Positions 26,792 to 35,181 are shown, numbered from the stretch's first letter. The stretch is 64,000 bases of DNA from Paenibacillus peoriae KCTC 3763 (GCF_000236805.1 NZ_AGFX01000041.1:619289-683288), one strand, 5' to 3'. Translations and numbers: made by a program. Notes: generated by a model from the sequence alone, not told the origin.

Positions 26792-26994
26792 ATATAGACC
26801 TTTGGTCTAGTCGAGATCGCTTACCTAAGAGTATAATGTAAAATGCATCAGAAAAAATTGCTCATAATGAATGAAACACTTGGTGTATTTAAATTTATAA
26901 TTCTAGTTTTAAAATACTGAAAACTAGACTATGACCGTAACATCCGATGTTTCTTTTCTTTTTGTCCGGATATATTCTTACTAATGGCTGTGAG

Positions 26995-27189
26995 CTACTT
27001 CTTTCTGAATAGCCAATTAGTAATTGAACCCAATACCAAACTTACTAAAAAAGAAGTAAATACCGATTTTAAAATAATAGGCAGTATTGATTGATTTCGA
27101 ATATCCACGATATTTACAAGGAAACCTACAAATATAATTATAAAAATGGCAATATAATCCACTTTTCTGAGGTCTTTCATATTAATCAT
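26995..27189 (-). CDS. small membrane protein with two predicted helices
   Basis: 64 residues with a short charged N-terminus (MINMKDLRKVD) and two hydrophobic segments, about 12-27 (YIAIFIIIFVGFLVNI) and 38-58 (ILKSVFTSFLVSLVLG). The C-terminus is basic, FRKK. AAAGGATG lies upstream of the ATG. No family is recognised. It sits alone between CRISPR arrays 2 and 3. Membrane peptides near CRISPR loci can be toxins or immunity proteins, but nothing here proves that. Confidence 0.55.
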   Translation of the reverse strand: MINMKDLRKVDYIAIFIIIFVGFLVNIVDIRNQSILPIILKSVFTSFLVSLVLGSITNWLFRKK

Positions 27190-27248
27190 CCTTTTAGAAT
27201 TTGAGTTTTAAAGAGTATATTAGAGTGAAAATAATGCACCCAAATGTC

Positions 27249-27290
27249 AAAACCTCCTGACCATTTTAAGTGGTTTAGGAGGTTTTTGCT
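27249..27290. terminator. bidirectional terminator
   Basis: The stem AAAACCTCCT / AGGAGGTTTT with an inner GACCA/TGGTT helix has T-runs on the plus side. On the minus strand it would end the decayed regulator at 27345. Confidence 0.75.
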
Positions 27291-27344
27291 TTTTCAATAA
27301 AAGATAAGAATGGAGTTGGAGAAATGAAGCTAAACAATTTTGAC

Positions 27345-28218
27345 TATTGAGTCATCGAAAAAAGTATTTTTAGCAGGATCTTTTTCCCGCCCCAAAATGC
27401 TATTTTGAATGGATTTGTACCTTTTTTCTGGTGCTTAACTGCCAGACTACGGTAGGATTCAAACAGGGCAACACATTTTTTAAAACTGGTATCGTCTTTT
27501 AAGCTGTCAGCATACTCAATTGCTCTTAGGACGGCATCAATCCCAAGACCCGGTTTGCCCTCCTTGAATCTATAGATACTGAACTGATATAGGAATTCAA
27601 CCGTAATAGTTCAAATTTTGGGGTTCTCTATAGAAACCACCTAATTCTCCGACTCTTTCTGCAAAATCCTTCAAAATAGGATTGATGTCGTAATTATGCA
27701 TAATTGCCGATTCTAGAATCGTGATCATACCCGGAATTACCTCTTCAGCCGAATGTTCATGTAAGAACTGAATATATTCCGGTAGAACCTCTTCTTTGCC
27801 TTGTAGTAAGTCTAAGGTGTATGTACTCGCTTTAGCTAACGTTCGGTAGTCTTCCACCTCTTGTAATCCCTCTTCATTCAGGCTGTCTACCCAACCCAGT
27901 TCGGCGTATTTTTCAACACACTCTCTAGAGAACTCATACTTACCTTGTTTTTGAAAAGCTATACCTTTGGTTAATTGACTAAATCCTAAGTAGTATACAA
28001 GTGGTCGTTTCACTATGTAAAGTTCTAGGCTGTCCACCTTTTGTACGTTCCAACTGCTGTTGTTCGTATACCTGATGAACTTAAGTGTGCAGTTGGTCTG
28101 CAATTTGAATCATTTGTTCCCATTCCTCAAGCGAAAAAGCCATTTTTAGCATTCCGACAATGGAATCAAGATCTGTTACTTCACCAAAGTCAAATTCTTT
28201 CACACGCAATTCCTCCAT
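27345..28218 (-). pseudogene. decayed XRE/TPR-type regulator
   Basis: Three frames in series spell one TPR-rich protein. Frame 1 starts at 28218 (MEELRVKEFDFGEV) and runs to an in-frame TAA after DQLHT, continuing as VHQVYEQQQLERT. A second frame carries LYIVKRPLVYYLGFSQLTKG to a stop at 27597. A third carries YQFSIYRFKEGKPGLGIDAV to TAG at 27345. This needs one nonsense change and two frameshifts. The intact family, common in Paenibacillus, has an N-terminal XRE helix-turn-helix, which is absent here, so the 5' end is also lost. The middle part alone (168 residues) could be miscalled as a hypothetical gene. Confidence 0.75.
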
Positions 28219-28346
28219 GGTTACATTTTAATCCAATTTTATATGTTTTCTTCCTAAATATCAATCAAAATTCCCGAATTTTTGTCGATTGTTAACGTAT
28301 TTAAGTGGATGGCTGGCAATTATCGTGTAGTGTTCAAAAGGGGGGT

Positions 28347-29100
28347 GTTTCAATACATCGCATGTTGGGGTTAAAGTTTATCTTGGACGTACCGCATGTC
28401 ATCGACTATTTATTTCAATACATCTCATGTTGTGGTTAAGCAAAGGGTAGCGGACATATAGTTTAGTGATTTTCCTATTTCAATACATCTCATGTTGTGG
28501 TTAAAGTCCAAAGTATCCGTATCCCGGTCATTGTCCGGACGCCATTTCAATACATCACATGTTGTGGTTAAAGTTATGCCAGGGCCTTTTTCTATATTTC
28601 ATTCCCTATTTCAATACATCACATGTTGTGGTTAAAGTTCATTGCCAACACTCGCAGTCGGTGCAAATAAACATTTCAATACATCACATGTTGTGGTTAA
28701 AGTCGGCTGAATTAAAGAAATTGGGAGGCTAATCGAAATTTCAATACATCACATGTTGTGGTTAAAGTAGAGTTGCAAGTCGGGCATTTCCAAGCTGAAT
28801 ATAGATTTCAATACATCACATGTTGTGGTTAAAGACAAAATTCGCCAAATCAATCATACTGTCCTCTAAAAATTTCAATACATCACATGTTGTGGTTAAA
28901 GATTGCCCGATTGAGTTGTTGTTGCCTACTGTCCCTGATTTCAATACATCACATGTTGTGGTTAAAGAGCTGCTGCTTACCCTTAGTCGCCTTGGCATAC
29001 TCAAATTTCAATACATCACATGTTGTGGTTAAAGATAACTTGCACAAACGGGCCAAGCTTAAATATAATGATTTCAATACATCACATGTTGTGGTTAAAG
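28347..29100 (-). CRISPR. CRISPR array 3 (12 repeats, 11 spacers) with a repeat-type switch
   Basis: Repeats begin at 28347 (degenerate), 28412 (29 bp, one A lost), 28477, 28544, 28608, 28673, 28738, 28805, 28872, 28938, 29005 and 29071. The repeat at 28477 is canonical. The nine from 28544 to the leader all carry one change, T to A at position 14 (CATCACATG instead of CATCTCATG). Spacers are 34-37 bp. The leader is on the right, so the variant is the younger type. Confidence 0.98.
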
Positions 29101-29276
29101 ACTAGTAGAATCAAGATTTTCACCTTTAGCAATGTGCTTATTTTACTACAGCCACAAGGGTTTCGCAATTTTCTCCCAACTGTAAGGCCACTGCCCTCTG
29201 ATTGTGGAGAAAGCGTCTAAATCCCTTGTCACTCTAAGTAATTCCCTGTCTCATACCTTTTAAGCGGTTGGGAAAA
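29101..29276 (-). promoter_or_regulatory. leader of CRISPR array 3 with crRNA promoter
   Basis: The minus-strand promoter has TTGCGA (29163-29168), 17 bases, and TAAAAT (29140-29145). The inverted repeat is slightly decayed on one side: TTCTCCCAACT (29171-29181) pairs with GGTTGGGAAAA (29266-29276). The span is again 106 bp. Confidence 0.78.
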
Positions 29277-29508
29277 ATTTAGGCCTTCGGCTTTGTCGAA
29301 ATGGCTTCTAAGGATAAAACGTAAGGCATAAGAAGAAATTACCTACGCGCACGATGAAATACCTTAATTTATTGGAATTTATGATTTTAGTTATAGTATT
29401 GCTGAAAATTAAACTATAAATGTAGCATCCCAGTTTCGATCGACTTTCTGCCCTTTTACAAAGCAAAAATCGGACAATGGAACATCGCTGGATGTACACT
29501 ATCCGATT

Positions 29509-30096
29509 TCATTCTTGAAATAAAGCCAATGTATTTTTAGACCATTCAGGTAGATTTTCTGCACAAAAGATTAATTTATGTTGTTCTATTTCCGCAATAA
29601 TTTCAGGTTCAAATGTATTATCTATAATAGTAACCTGATCAGCAATAGAGAGAGCTGGTTTCAAATTCTTGAGAGATTGCCCATAGCGCCAACGAATGTC
29701 TTCTTCCGCAATCCAATGCCCTCCTTGCTCTACACGTGAAGCAACTCGGTCAATATGCATCTGTACATCCTGAAGTCCAATGTAGTACATAACAATATTA
29801 TAATGATGATCCTTTGCAATCTGCATATGTCTCAAAACAAATGTACCTGATAAAGTAGTCTCAACGGCAAAGTTGTCCTTGTTTTTAATTAAGGATCTTA
29901 TTCGCCTTACCGCTTCTCTCCCGGCAGATAAATCTGCACCTCTAGGGTTCTCCGGCTTTAATTGTTTGGCAATTTGATCAGGATCAATGATAGTTCCGAT
30001 CCAATCTTTCATTTGTAAGCTGATTGTACTTTTTCCTGCACCATTAGTTCCAGCAAAAATCGTCATTGCAGGTGTGGAACTATTCATGGAATTCAT
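29509..30096 (-). CDS. zeta-toxin-family kinase (toxin)
   Basis: About 195 residues from the ATG at 30096, or 192 from 30087; the longer open frame runs into the antitoxin gene and is not supported. Walker A is GTNGAGKST. Other blocks are IDPDQIAKQL with an Asp, the FAVETTLSG substrate loop, YYIGLQDVQ, and GGHWIAEEDIRWRY, with Arg residues that position phosphate. Zeta/PezT toxins phosphorylate UDP-N-acetylglucosamine and block cell-wall synthesis. The start overlaps the upstream small gene by 17 bases, so the two are coupled. It lies between CRISPR arrays 3 and 4. Confidence 0.8.
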   Translation of the reverse strand: MNSMNSSTPAMTIFAGTNGAGKSTISLQMKDWIGTIIDPDQIAKQLKPENPRGADLSAGREAVRRIRSLIKNKDNFAVETTLSGTFVLRHMQIAKDHHYNIVMYYIGLQDVQMHIDRVASRVEQGGHWIAEEDIRWRYGQSLKNLKPALSIADQVTIIDNTFEPEIIAEIEQHKLIFCAENLPEWSKNTLALFQE

Positions 30097-30277
30097 ACTC
30101 TTTACGAATCCCCAAAGTATCAAAGACGATTTCATACTTTTGTCCGTTAGCATCTTCGCGTACACGCTTGCCATTTTTAATATAGTAAATAGAAGCTCCT
30201 GCTTCCTTTGCTTGCTTACGGGCAAATTCATTTGCTTGTTTTAATATTCGTTGAAGTTCTTCTCTATTCGTATGCAT
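30080..30277 (-). CDS. putative antitoxin of the zeta-type toxin
   Basis: 65 residues with a helical, charged N-terminal half (MHTNREELQRILKQANEFAR) and a beta-like second half with IYYIKNGKRVRED. GGAGG lies seven bases before the ATG. It ends inside the start of the zeta-like toxin gene. The sequence is not like epsilon or PezA, so calling it an antitoxin rests on position and overlap. It would be transcribed from just beyond the trailer end of CRISPR array 4. Confidence 0.6.
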   Translation of the reverse strand: MHTNREELQRILKQANEFARKQAKEAGASIYYIKNGKRVREDANGQKYEIVFDTLGIRKEYEFHE

Positions 30278-30342
30278 ACTCTTTCCTCCTTACAAGTCAG
30301 CAGTAATCTTATTTTAGCATATTTATTGATGCCTAAAATCAA

Positions 30343-30768
30343 ATTTCAATACATCTCATGTTGTGGTTAAAGGAAGAAGCCTTGCAAGACGTGTTTGAGC
30401 AATACATATTTCAATACATCTCATGTTGTGGTTAAAGTATGGATTATGGAGCCGTAGCCGATGGCGTTACCGAATTTCAATACATCCTATGTTCTGGTTA
30501 AAGCAAGTAACGTCTTTTCATTCGCAGCGTATGTGCCTGATTTCAATACATCCTATGTTCTGGTTAAAGTAGCAATTAACCACGACCCGGCAGCCATCGC
30601 GATGCAATTTCAATACATCCTATGTTCTGGTTAAAGTGCAAAGTAAACCCCAAATTCTTTTAAATTCATTAAATTTCAATACATCCTATGTTCTGGTTAA
30701 AGGCAGATTGTTCCGCACGTAATGTGGACTATAGCGATATTTCAATACATCCTATGTTCTGGTTAAAG
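30343..30768 (-). CRISPR. CRISPR array 4 (7 repeats, 6 spacers) with a second repeat-type switch
   Basis: Repeats begin at 30343, 30408, 30474, 30540, 30607, 30673 and 30739. The first two are canonical. The five nearest the leader carry three changes together: T to C at 14, C to T at 15 and G to C at 21 (CATCCTATGTTCTGG). Spacers are 35-37 bp. The spacer at 30438-30473 encodes MDYGAVADGVT, the signature of pectate-lyase-fold phage tailspikes. Confidence 0.98.
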
Positions 30769-30942
30769 GCTAGTAGAATCAAGGGTTCCATTTTTAACAA
30801 TGAGCATATTTTACTACAGCCGCAAGGGTTTCGCAATTTTTTCCCAACCTCAAGTCATTATTCTAAGTTTCAGAGGAAAACGCCTAAATGGCTTGTGGCT
30901 CTAAGTGATTCCCTGTATCATTCCATTTAGAGGTTGGGAAAA
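30769..30942 (-). promoter_or_regulatory. leader of CRISPR array 4 with crRNA promoter
   Basis: The minus-strand promoter has TTGCGA (30831-30836), 17 bases, and TAAAAT (30808-30813). The inverted repeat TTTTCCCAACC (30839-30849) / GGTTGGGAAAA (30932-30942) spans 104 bp. Confidence 0.8.
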
Positions 30943-31429
30943 AGTGAACCCTTCGCATCTCATCTTTTAAATTTCAAGTAACTTCAAGGGCAACGATTTT
31001 TTATCATTAAAATTGGATTCCGTCCTCAAAATAGACCTTTATTCTGTATTGTAATGGATTTATTGGAGGTATAATGGTAAATATATTTGCTAGTTCAAAT
31101 ACATTGACTTTAACACTACGTGTATTTAAATTTGTAATTTTTTTTGGATCTAAAAAAGTTGAACTTAAACCATAACATTTGATGTCTTTTTAATCTTTAT
31201 TCATAATCTCGGCTATTTGGTTACCAACTTCATAGCATTCAACTAATTTTCCTCTTAGATATTTTCATTTTTCTCATATTCCATAACTGGCATGTTTTAT
31301 TCATTGTATTTAGTATTGGATCTTAAAGGAACTTTTATTGGAATCCTCCTCAATCCACTATATAATCAGTTCATCTAACAATTCGATTCATAAAATGATC
31401 CCCAAAATTAGGAGGTGCTATACACACCT
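30943..31429. other. AT-rich intergenic region without a recognisable gene
   Basis: About 490 bases separate the CRISPR locus from the two-component system. No open frame with a ribosome site and no clear hairpin was seen. It should contain the promoter of the response-regulator operon. Confidence 0.5.
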
Positions 31430-32137
31430 ATGAATCCTCACATACTACTCATTGAAGACGATCTATCCATCGCCGAAATGCTACACAAGGCGCTCACTAA
31501 AGAAGGCTACAAGCTAACCACCGCTTCTGACGGTGAAGAAGGGCTGCTTGCTTTTGCTCGCCACACCTACGATCTGGTTCTGGTGGATTTGATGATGCCG
31601 AAGGTGGATGGCATGGAGGTCATCCGGCGAATTCGCACCAGCAGCGCTGTGCCGATTTTGATTATGTCTGCCAAAGATAGCGACGTGGATAAAGCGCTTG
31701 GACTGGGATTTGGAGCGGACGATTATGTCTCCAAGCCCTTTTCGATGTTGGAAATGATCGCACGTATTCAGTCTGCGATCCGCAGATCCACTACATATGC
31801 TCGTCAACAACATCAGGAGGAACAACCGAAAGCACAAGTCCTGACCTATGGCAAGCTGCATATCGATTTGGATCATTTTACCGTCATTCGCAATGACAAT
31901 GAAATTCAGCTCACAGCCAAAGAATCCGATATTCTCAAGCTGTTTGTAACCAATCCGAACCGCGTATTTACAAAAGCGCAATTATACGGATTTATCTGGA
32001 AAGAGGACTATATGGGCGACGAGAACGTGATTAACGTCCATATTCGCCGTTTGCGTGAAAAAATCGAAGAAGATCCCTCCCACCCTGTCCACATTAAGAC
32101 GCTTTGGGGGATCGGCTACAAATGGGAGAACGGCTGA
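31430..32137 (+). CDS. OmpR-family response regulator
   Basis: About 235 residues from the ATG at 31430. The GTG at 31415 overlaps the AGGAGG and cannot be the start, although AGGAGG is an unusually long 14 bases from the ATG. The receiver domain has the acidic pocket EDD (9-11), the phosphoacceptor Asp53 in LVLVDLMMPK and Lys in YVSKPF. A winged-helix output domain spans about 135-235 (LTAKESDILKLF, VINVHIRRLREKIE). It is followed by its kinase one base after the stop and then by an ABC exporter, the arrangement of peptide-antibiotic sensing systems. Confidence 0.93.
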   Translation: MNPHILLIEDDLSIAEMLHKALTKEGYKLTTASDGEEGLLAFARHTYDLVLVDLMMPKVDGMEVIRRIRTSSAVPILIMSAKDSDVDKALGLGFGADDYVSKPFSMLEMIARIQSAIRRSTTYARQQHQEEQPKAQVLTYGKLHIDLDHFTVIRNDNEIQLTAKESDILKLFVTNPNRVFTKAQLYGFIWKEDYMGDENVINVHIRRLREKIEEDPSHPVHIKTLWGIGYKWENG

Positions 32138-32138
32138 T

Positions 32139-33083
32139 ATGAACATCGAGAACATGTCGGAATGGATTGTCGTCATCATCCTGACCGTCATTATTTTATG
32201 GCTGTGGCGGGAGCGTGTGGCTTACAAACGTAGTATTAAGGATGTCCGAACCCTACTGGAGCGGATTGTGACGGTGAACCATGCGGAGAAGCTGCTATAT
32301 GTTACAGATGACGCTGAACTGCAACGGCTCATGACGGAAATCAACCGTCTGCTGGATTTGAATCTCAGGGTGTCGGTGGATTACAACCGAAGCCAAATCG
32401 CCATGCGCAAAATGATTTCAAACATTTCGCACGATCTCAAGACCCCGCTTACGGTTGTGCTTGGATATGCCGAGATGCTGGATGGTGATCCGAATATTTC
32501 GCCGGAAGAACGTACAAAGCTGCTATCCAAAATTCATCAAAAAACAAACGAAGCGATTGAACTGATCGGCAGCTTTTTTAGCTTGGCGAAGCTGGAGGCC
32601 AATGATACGGACATTCCACTGACACGGCTGGAGGTGGGTGAACTGTGCAGACGCGGCATTTTGGAGTTTTATGATCTGCTGACCGCACAGGGGGTTGCCG
32701 TGCATATTGATATCCCGGAGCATCCTGTTTATGCCTTGGGGAACGAAGGAGCATTTGGGCGGGTGCTGAACAATCTGATTTCTAATGCGATTCGCTACGG
32801 ATCTGACGGCCGAACACTGGGACTGACTCTATCGGAACAGCAGGACACCGTGCGTATAGAAGTATGGGATCGTGGGAAAGGCATACAGGAACCGGAGCAG
32901 GACAAGGTTTTTGAGCGCATGTACACACTGGAGGACTCACGCAATAAGGCGATACAAGGCAGCGGACTGGGTCTTACGATTGCCAAACGCCTGGTCGAGA
33001 CGATGAATGGAGAGATTCAATTGACCAGCAAGCCTTATAAGCAGACGGTCTTCTCTTTTACCTTAAAGAAAATCAACTATTAA
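32139..33083 (+). CDS. membrane sensor histidine kinase
   Basis: 314 residues from the ATG at 32139; an upstream in-frame start lies inside the regulator gene. A single N-terminal membrane helix (about 8-24, EWIVVIILTVIILWLW) is followed by a short linker, the HisKA domain with His98 in NISHDLKTPLTVV, and HATPase_c with N box NLISNAIRYG, G1 box VWDRGKG and G2 box GSGLGLTIA. There is almost no extracellular sensor, so it probably senses through its transporter or within the membrane, as BceS/VanS-like kinases can. The partner regulator is directly upstream. Confidence 0.92.
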   Translation: MNIENMSEWIVVIILTVIILWLWRERVAYKRSIKDVRTLLERIVTVNHAEKLLYVTDDAELQRLMTEINRLLDLNLRVSVDYNRSQIAMRKMISNISHDLKTPLTVVLGYAEMLDGDPNISPEERTKLLSKIHQKTNEAIELIGSFFSLAKLEANDTDIPLTRLEVGELCRRGILEFYDLLTAQGVAVHIDIPEHPVYALGNEGAFGRVLNNLISNAIRYGSDGRTLGLTLSEQQDTVRIEVWDRGKGIQEPEQDKVFERMYTLEDSRNKAIQGSGLGLTIAKRLVETMNGEIQLTSKPYKQTVFSFTLKKINY

Positions 33084-33184
33084 CTATTCATCGAACTTAA
33101 TAAATTTGTAAGAATTACGAAAGAAAAATGAATATTTCACCCTTTATTCTTGAATCATCAACAGTATACGAAGGGAGAACACCC

Positions 33185-34108
33185 ATGACTTATATATTAC
33201 GTACACATCAGCTGACCAAAGCTCTGAAGGGCCATGAAATTGTAACAGAGGTCAGTATGAATGTCCGAAAGGGGGAAACCTATGGCTTTCTCGGTCCCAA
33301 TGGGGCGGGCAAAACAACGATAATGAAAATGATGACCAATCTGCTTAAGCCGACATCGGGTGAGATTGAATTGTTCGGTGAAAAATTGACGCCCAAATCG
33401 TATCATCTGCTCGGACGGATGGGTTCGATTATCGAATACCCGATTTTTTATGACAGGCTGACGGCCCAGCAAAATCTGGAGCTACACTGTGAATACATGG
33501 GCTATTATAACAAGCAGGCTGTTCGGGATGCACTGGAGCTCGTGAACCTGAGAAACGTGGGTGACAAGCCGGTCAGGGACTTTTCCTTGGGGATGAAGCA
33601 GCGTCTCGGAATCGCTCGAGCCATAGCGACCAAGCCGGAACTGCTGATTTTGGATGAACCGATTAATGGTCTGGACCCGGTGGGCATCAAGGAAATTCGC
33701 CAGCTATTCCACATGCTGTGCAAAGAGTACGGGATGACTCTGCTCGTGTCCAGTCATATTTTAGCGGAAATTGAGCAGATTGCGGATACGGTGGGCGTCA
33801 TTAATCACGGGCGGCTGATTGAGGAAGTGTCGATGGAACAGGTGCGGGAAACCAATACCGAATACATCGAATTTTCAACCAACGATTGCAAAAAGGCAGT
33901 CTACGTCCTCTCGCATCATCTGAATCTGAATAATATTCGGGTACTGAACGAGCAAAATGTACGTATTTACGATACAAGTGTACCGCAAAAGCAAATTACA
34001 AAAACCCTCATTATCAATGATGTTGAGGTGGATTCCATTCATCAGAAAAACAGTACGCTGGAAGATTACTTTTTGCGTCTGCTAAATGGGGGTGATCTCC
34101 ATGCTTAA
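33185..34108 (+). CDS. ABC exporter ATPase, bacitracin/lantibiotic-resistance type
   Basis: 307 residues from the ATG at 33185, with GAAGGGAG upstream; the frame extends 5' without a ribosome site. Walker A is GPNGAGKTT, the signature LGMKQRLGIARA, and Walker B LLILDEP, with the H-loop in VSSHILAEIEQ. A C-terminal extension (about 220-307) resembles that of BcrA/NatA-type ATPases. The stop overlaps the permease gene by eight bases. With the kinase pair it likely confers resistance to an antimicrobial peptide. Confidence 0.9.
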   Translation: MTYILRTHQLTKALKGHEIVTEVSMNVRKGETYGFLGPNGAGKTTIMKMMTNLLKPTSGEIELFGEKLTPKSYHLLGRMGSIIEYPIFYDRLTAQQNLELHCEYMGYYNKQAVRDALELVNLRNVGDKPVRDFSLGMKQRLGIARAIATKPELLILDEPINGLDPVGIKEIRQLFHMLCKEYGMTLLVSSHILAEIEQIADTVGVINHGRLIEEVSMEQVRETNTEYIEFSTNDCKKAVYVLSHHLNLNNIRVLNEQNVRIYDTSVPQKQITKTLIINDVEVDSIHQKNSTLEDYFLRLLNGGDLHA

Positions 34109-34793
34109 ATTGATGCAGCTAGAATTGAAAAAATTTCATTTGGCAGGATACATCCGTTCAGCTCTGATTGCCAATGCCTGTATTCTTGGGCTGATCTGCC
34201 TCATTGCGCTGGACAGCCAAAGTGAGGGAGGAGCGCCCGAATTTACACGGTACACTCAGCTTCTGGATCTCATGGACAACTTGGTCAGAGGCACCTTTAT
34301 CGTATTTGCATCCGTGTTGCTGTGCCGTTTTATTGTAGACGAATTCAAGTCCAAATCAATTACCATCTTGTTCATGTACCCGATCCACCGTAAAAAGCTG
34401 ATGATCGCCAAACTCTTGGTCGTGCTACTGTTTACGTTCCTGTCCATTATGATATCGGAAATTGTCATTACGGCTGCCATTCATCTGCTCAATCAATTTG
34501 TCGTTATTGTACCCGATCAGCTTACGCTTGCTGTATTGGGTCAGCAGTCAGTGCGGACGCTGATGAATGCCGTTGCCACCAGCTTTATGGGATTGGTTCC
34601 GCTGTATATGGGAATGCGAAAATATTCTGTACCCACAACCATTGTGACCTCCATCCTGATTGTAGCATTGCTTTTCTCCAATAATAACGGCCCTACGCTT
34701 AGCTCCATTGCCCTCGTGCAAATTGGATTTTCTGTGCTGGGAATGCTTGTCGCCTATGCAGCGATTCGCCGCATTGAGTATAAGGATATTTAA
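34101..34793 (+). CDS. ABC-2-type permease subunit
   Basis: 230 residues from the ATG at 34101, which has GGGGGTGAT upstream and overlaps the end of the ATPase gene. About six membrane helices are visible, at roughly 20-40, 60-80, 100-130, 145-165, 175-195 and 205-222. It pairs with the upstream ATPase. Only one permease gene is present, so it probably acts as a homodimer. Confidence 0.88.
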   Translation: MLKLMQLELKKFHLAGYIRSALIANACILGLICLIALDSQSEGGAPEFTRYTQLLDLMDNLVRGTFIVFASVLLCRFIVDEFKSKSITILFMYPIHRKKLMIAKLLVVLLFTFLSIMISEIVITAAIHLLNQFVVIVPDQLTLAVLGQQSVRTLMNAVATSFMGLVPLYMGMRKYSVPTTIVTSILIVALLFSNNNGPTLSSIALVQIGFSVLGMLVAYAAIRRIEYKDI

Positions 34794-34866
34794 AAGTACA
34801 CACATTTTTCACTGGACTTCATTCTAAAACGGGTATATCCTAAAGGAGAAATTAAAAACGGAATAA

Positions 34867-35007
34867 GGATCTTCGGGGTAGGGTGTGATTCCCAACCGGC
34901 GGTATGGCTCATGGAGCTAAGCCCGCGACTCTGTATCTGGCAACAGGATACGGACTGATTTGGTGAGATGCCAAAGCCGACGGTAAAGTCCGGATGGAAG
35001 AAGATCG
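34867..35007 (+). ncRNA. FMN riboswitch (RFN element)
   Basis: All conserved RFN blocks are present in order: ATCTTCGGGG, then AGGGTG and TTCCCAACCGGCGGT, AGCCCGCGA, GACTGATTTGGTG, CCAAAGCCGACGGT, AGTCCGGATG, and the closing AGAAGATC that pairs with the first block (P1). It binds FMN. A terminator follows at 35101 and a DMT-family permease at 35182, so FMN should switch the transporter off. Confidence 0.97.
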
Positions 35008-35100
35008 AAGCATGAACATGCCGTGAAGTGGATGAGTGCTGCATAATTGATTCGGCAGCAGCTTCATTTAACTTGCAACAAGCGGCAAGTTTATTTGATC

Positions 35101-35145
35101 AACCCCCGTCTTGCATGGCCTCTCGCCATGGACGGGGGTTTTTGT
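35101..35145 (+). terminator. FMN-controlled leader terminator
   Basis: The stem AACCCCCGTC / GACGGGGGTT with an inner CATGG/CCATG helix is followed by TTTTTG. It lies between the riboswitch aptamer and the transporter gene. Confidence 0.92.
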
Positions 35146-35181
35146 GCCACCGGTCCTGTATTCGCAAGGAGCTAATTGAAT

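Noticed and set aside
29308-29499. 63-codon minus-strand frame after the array 3 leader
   Set aside because: No ribosome site, basic and Cys-containing without recognisable pattern; probably chance.
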